Position numbers and translations under genes: made by a program
From: SAR116 cluster bacterium
GTDB lineage: Bacteria > Pseudomonadota > Alphaproteobacteria > Puniceispirillales > GCA-002684695
Length of the DNA stretch: 27,433 nt
Assembly (NCBI GenBank): GCA_002684695.1
Contig: NYVQ01000026.1
Coordinates: forward strand, 6,184-33,616
Direction of reading: 5' to 3'
Notes under the pieces: model-generated
The model's input: only the letters and a program-made list of their open reading frames with translations
Told to the model about the DNA's origin: nothing
Databases searched by the model: none
Shown: positions 25,058 through 27,433 of the stretch, one piece after another
Numbering within the stretch: position 1 is the stretch's first letter
Layout of the letters: every line of letters begins with the position of its first letter

Positions 25058-25156
25058 ATGATATATTTAAATCATAAAAATAAAAACAGATCACTTAAGA
25101 AATCTGAATATAACTTCAACTTAAAACTAAACTTAAATGGAGAAAAAAATGCTTAA
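25058..25156 (+). CDS. Candidate small ORF (32 residues) between ftsA and ftsZ
   Basis: ATG 25058 is preceded at 5 bases by AGGAG (25048-25052), one of the better ribosome binding sites in this cluster. The frame stays open for 32 codons and ends at TAA 25154-25156, overlapping the likely ftsZ start (ATG 25149) by 8 bases. That is the same overlap as at mraZ/rsmH, ftsW/murG, murC/murB and murB/ddl. The peptide is basic, with 8 Asn, 6 Lys and 5 Leu, and resembles no protein I know. Its length may be chance in AT-rich DNA, but start site, length and coupling together suggest translation. Possible roles are a leader that couples ftsZ translation to ftsA, or a small divisome peptide. Both are inference. 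Confidence 0.45.
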   Translation: MIYLNHKNKNRSLKKSEYNFNLKLNLNGEKNA

Positions 25157-26831
25157 CATTGCTATACCAAATAACATGCAAGAATTAACCCCTAAAATTA
25201 CTGTAATAGGAGTTGGTGGAGCTGGTGGAAATGCAGTCAATAATATGATCGAGTCTAACCTTGAAGGTGTTGACTTTGTTGTTGCAAATACTGATGGCCA
25301 AGCACTAGCCAATTCAATTGCAAATAGAAAAATTCAACTTGGATTAAATGTAACAAAAGGTTTAGGTGCTGGTTCTATCCCAGATATTGGAAGGTCAGCA
25401 GCTGAAGAATCTATTGATGATATTCTAGCAGAATTAAATGATAGTAATATGGTTTTTATTACAGCTGGATTAGGTGGTGGCACGGGAACTGGAGCTGCAC
25501 CAATAATTGCTAAAGCTGCTAAAGAAAAAGGGATCCTTACTGTTTGTGTAGTCACAAAACCATTTGATTTTGAGGGTTCTCATAGAAAAAGAATTGCTGA
25601 AGAAGGTGTTCTAGAAATTCAAAAGTATGCAGATACATTGATTATAATTCCAAATCAGAATCTTTTTAGACTTGCTAATGAAAAAACAGGTTTTGCTGAA
25701 GCATTTGGTATAGCTGATAATGTTTTACATAAAGGCGTATGCGGTGTAACAGATTTAATGGTCAAACCAGGCATGATAAACTTAGATTTTGCTGACATAA
25801 GAACCGTAATGAGTGAAATGGGTAAAGCTATGATGGGTACAGGAGAAGCCTCAGGGGAAAATAGAGCAATTGAAGCTGCAGATTCTGCTATAAATAACCC
25901 TCTTTTAGATGAAACATCAATGAAAGGTGCTAAAGCAATATTAATAAATATTACTGGCGGTAATGATATGACATTATTTGAAGTTGATGAAGCAGCCAAT
26001 AGAATAAGAAAAGAAATAGATCCAAACGCTAATATAATTTTTGGATCAGCATTAGATAAGAATATTGAAGGGTCTATTAGGGTGTCACTTGTTGCTACTG
26101 GTATATCAAAAATAGAGAAATCAAATTCAACTGACAATGAAGTTCATAGTTTATTTAAAGATAATGAAAAATCAAAAGACTTTATAAAAGTAAAAGAAAA
26201 TCAAATTTATGAAGTAGAAACAAATTCCATATCAAAAAATGATGTAGGATTAAATAACAATGAAACATTTATTGACAAAAAAGAAAATCATGAGAGGAAT
26301 CTGAAAGAAGAAATTAATAATGCTAAAGAGGAAAATGCTTTTAAATCGATTAATGAAATTGAAATAAAAGAAATAACCTCAGATAGTGACAATTTAGAAC
26401 TTAAGTTTAGTGATAAATTAGAAACGGCAACTCAAACTGAAACTTTTATTCCTAACAAATCTTCTGAAGTTAACGAAATAGATAATACTGCCGATTTTGG
26501 TATAAAATTGGAATCATATACTAAAGATAAAAATATTCCAAAAGATGAAGTGCCAAGTATTATTAATAGAATATCAGGATTTTGGTCAAAAAAGAATGAT
26601 ACTCAAAATAGAAATTATATAAATGAACCTATTTTGAAAAGTGATACAATTGAAGAAACTGTTTTAAAAATTGATACAATTGAAGATTCGTCATCGAAAC
26701 AGTATCAGTCTACAGATAATAACAACAATTCTGAAGGTAATCAAAACTTTGAAGATCTGAAAATAGATGTAGAGGATCCAGAAGATAAAGTTCTTGAAAT
26801 TCCAGCTTTTTTAAGAAGGCAAGTGAATTAG
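25149..26831 (+). CDS. ftsZ: Cell division GTPase FtsZ
   Basis: Tubulin-like GTPase that forms the division ring. The N-terminal GTPase domain includes ITVIGVGGAGGNAVNN, GGGTGTG (residues about 109-115) and the T7 loop NLDFADIR (about 211-218). The core ends near 322. A long low-complexity linker of about 220 residues, rich in Asn, Glu, Lys and Ser, leads to the conserved tail EIPAFLRRQVN, which binds FtsA and other partners. Start ATG 25149 is chosen: GGAGA at 25139-25143 stands 5 bases before it and MLNIAIPN fits alphaproteobacterial FtsZ. An ATG at 25137 would put that site inside the gene. The linker contains a 30-base tandem duplication (26632-26691). Confidence 0.97.
   Translation: MLNIAIPNNMQELTPKITVIGVGGAGGNAVNNMIESNLEGVDFVVANTDGQALANSIANRKIQLGLNVTKGLGAGSIPDIGRSAAEESIDDILAELNDSNMVFITAGLGGGTGTGAAPIIAKAAKEKGILTVCVVTKPFDFEGSHRKRIAEEGVLEIQKYADTLIIIPNQNLFRLANEKTGFAEAFGIADNVLHKGVCGVTDLMVKPGMINLDFADIRTVMSEMGKAMMGTGEASGENRAIEAADSAINNPLLDETSMKGAKAILINITGGNDMTLFEVDEAANRIRKEIDPNANIIFGSALDKNIEGSIRVSLVATGISKIEKSNSTDNEVHSLFKDNEKSKDFIKVKENQIYEVETNSISKNDVGLNNNETFIDKKENHERNLKEEINNAKEENAFKSINEIEIKEITSDSDNLELKFSDKLETATQTETFIPNKSSEVNEIDNTADFGIKLESYTKDKNIPKDEVPSIINRISGFWSKKNDTQNRNYINEPILKSDTIEETVLKIDTIEDSSSKQYQSTDNNNNSEGNQNFEDLKIDVEDPEDKVLEIPAFLRRQVN
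26632..26691 (+). repeat. 30-bp tandem duplication in the FtsZ linker
   Basis: Two adjacent 30-base units (26632-26661 and 26662-26691) agree at 23 of their first 25 bases and share GATACAATTGAAGA exactly. They encode LKSDTIEETV and LKIDTIEDSS. This looks like a recent in-frame slippage duplication in an unstructured region. Confidence 0.85.
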
Positions 26832-26862
26832 TTAAATGTAACAAAAAGTAACCAAATGTCAT

Positions 26863-26916
26863 TTTATACTCACCATAATTTAATATATAAATTAAATAAA
26901 TAATGGTGAGTATAAA
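26863..26916 (+). promoter_or_regulatory. Inverted repeat sequestering the lpxC ribosome binding site
   Basis: TTATACTCACCAT (26864-26876) and ATGGTGAGTATAA (26903-26915) are perfect 13-base inverted copies; T26863 and A26916, the first base of the lpxC ATG, extend this to 14. The 26-base loop is AT-only and can pair further with one mismatch. The GGTGAG ribosome binding site of lpxC (26905-26910) is fully paired with CTCACC. No T run follows, so it is not an intrinsic terminator. It may be an RNA switch, or a DNA palindrome bound by a regulator. Confidence 0.8.
26865..26870 (+). promoter_or_regulatory. Possible -10 box of an lpxC promoter
   Basis: TATACT is one mismatch from TATAAT and lies inside the left arm of the inverted repeat. 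No convincing -35 is seen 16-18 bases upstream. If used, RNA would start near 26877 and lack the left arm, leaving the lpxC ribosome binding site free. Confidence 0.3.
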
Positions 26917-27433
26917 TGGTAGATGTATTAAATCCAATTAATTCTAGATTTCAAACAACCTTAAAAAATAATATTCAATTTTCAGGCATAACACTTCATA
27001 AAGGAATAATTGCAAATATTACAGTTAAACCATCAGGTGCAGACACAGGGATAACATTTGTCAGAATTGATAAGAACAAAAACAATATAATAAAAGCAGA
27101 ATACTCAAATGTTTCAAACACACTATTATGCACAAAACTTTCTAATACATATAACAATTCTATATCAACCGTAGAACACCTAATGGCTGCATTTTTAGGT
27201 TTTGGTATTGATAATGCTTGCGTTGAAGTTGATGGACCTGAAATACCTATACTAGATGGTTCTTCAGCACCTTTTATCGATTCATTTAAAAGAGTTGGGG
27301 TTAAAGCTCTTTCACAAGAAAGAAAAGTCATCAATGTTCTAAAAAAAGTTTCAGTTATTGAACAACACAGATCTATAACAATAGAACCAAATAACGTTCT
27401 ATCCATCGAAATGGAAATAAATCACGATTGCAA
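26916..27433 (+). CDS. lpxC: UDP-3-O-acyl-N-acetylglucosamine deacetylase LpxC (3' end beyond window)
   Basis: Zinc deacetylase that catalyses the committed step of lipid A synthesis, in the cytosol. The visible 172 residues cover domain I and the start of domain II. FQTTLKNNIQFSGITLHKG (12-30) is the family N-terminus, STVEHLMAAF (84-93) carries zinc-ligand His88, and DGPEIPILDGSSAPF follows. ATG 26916 has GGTGAG 5 bases upstream. The gene is cut at the window end; full length is about 300 residues. lpxC after ftsZ is a conserved order in proteobacteria. Its regulation may involve the inverted repeat ending at its start codon. Presence of lpxC shows that the organism makes lipopolysaccharide. 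Confidence 0.96.
   Translation, partial: MVDVLNPINSRFQTTLKNNIQFSGITLHKGIIANITVKPSGADTGITFVRIDKNKNNIIKAEYSNVSNTLLCTKLSNTYNNSISTVEHLMAAFLGFGIDNACVEVDGPEIPILDGSSAPFIDSFKRVGVKALSQERKVINVLKKVSVIEQHRSITIEPNNVLSIEMEINHDC

Noticed and set aside
25137..25148. ftsZ start at ATG 25137
   Set aside because: It lacks a ribosome binding site and would cover the GGAGA that properly serves ATG 25149.
25655..26137. 160-residue frame antisense to ftsZ
   Set aside because: A mirror of ftsZ codon bias with no start signal or recognisable domain.
26996..27406. 136-residue frame antisense to lpxC
   Set aside because: It lies opposite clear LpxC coding sequence and resembles no family.

Overview
The window is a strongly AT-rich stretch of a Gram-negative bacterium, most likely an alphaproteobacterium with a compact, streamlined genome (marine SAR11/HIMB59-like lineages would fit). 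That placement is inference. It rests on gene order (djlA-like, RNase P RNA, mraZ to ftsZ, lpxC), alphaproteobacterial motif variants (YDMGSTFK in FtsI, HX4E/PQGTR in PlsC, the FtsZ tail EIPAFLRRQ), a meso-diaminopimelate-type MurE, and very tight gene packing. No mobile element, prophage, CRISPR array or integrase is visible.

Bases 1-3850 are a mixed housekeeping/accessory block. A few codons of an upstream gene, possibly a nucleoside ABC permease, precede cytidine deaminase. Next come a phytanoyl-CoA dioxygenase-like protein that appears to have lost its iron ligands, tRNA-Thr(UGU), an exported MORN-repeat protein on the minus strand, a nucleoside hydrolase and an overlapping SAM methyltransferase. 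Cdd and the hydrolase point to pyrimidine/nucleoside salvage.

Bases 3850-7410 are mostly minus strand. One apparent operon holds a lysophosphatidate acyltransferase, a DUF2237 protein and two small orphan proteins. A second holds an FAD-linked D-lactate-dehydrogenase-like oxidase overlapping a TusA-family protein. A small plus-strand orphan gene lies between them. A DjlA-like TerB/J-domain gene (7555-8274) and the RNase P RNA gene (about 8341-8704) follow on the plus strand.

Bases 8760-27433 are a complete division and cell wall (dcw) cluster, all plus strand: mraZ, rsmH, ftsL, ftsI, murE, murF, mraY, murD, ftsW, murG, murC, murB, ddl, ftsQ, ftsA, ftsZ, and lpxC cut by the window end. The proteins make UDP-MurNAc-pentapeptide (MurB-F, Ddl), move it through lipid I and II (MraY, MurG), and polymerise and crosslink it at the septum (FtsW, FtsI) under the FtsZ/FtsA/FtsQ/FtsL divisome. 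LpxC commits carbon to lipid A. From mraZ to ftsA every junction overlaps or nearly touches.

The most interesting signals are regulatory. (1) Four 10-bp-phased CCCAT boxes lie over the mraZ promoter and look like an inverted-orientation MraZ operator. (2) An unannotated 32-codon ORF with its own strong ribosome binding site fills the only gap between ftsA and ftsZ and overlaps the ftsZ start. (3) A perfect inverted repeat ends at the lpxC start codon and would sequester its ribosome binding site. (4) A run of eight G at the murE/murF junction is a possible slippage site that would fuse the two frames. (5) The PhyH-family protein looks catalytically dead.
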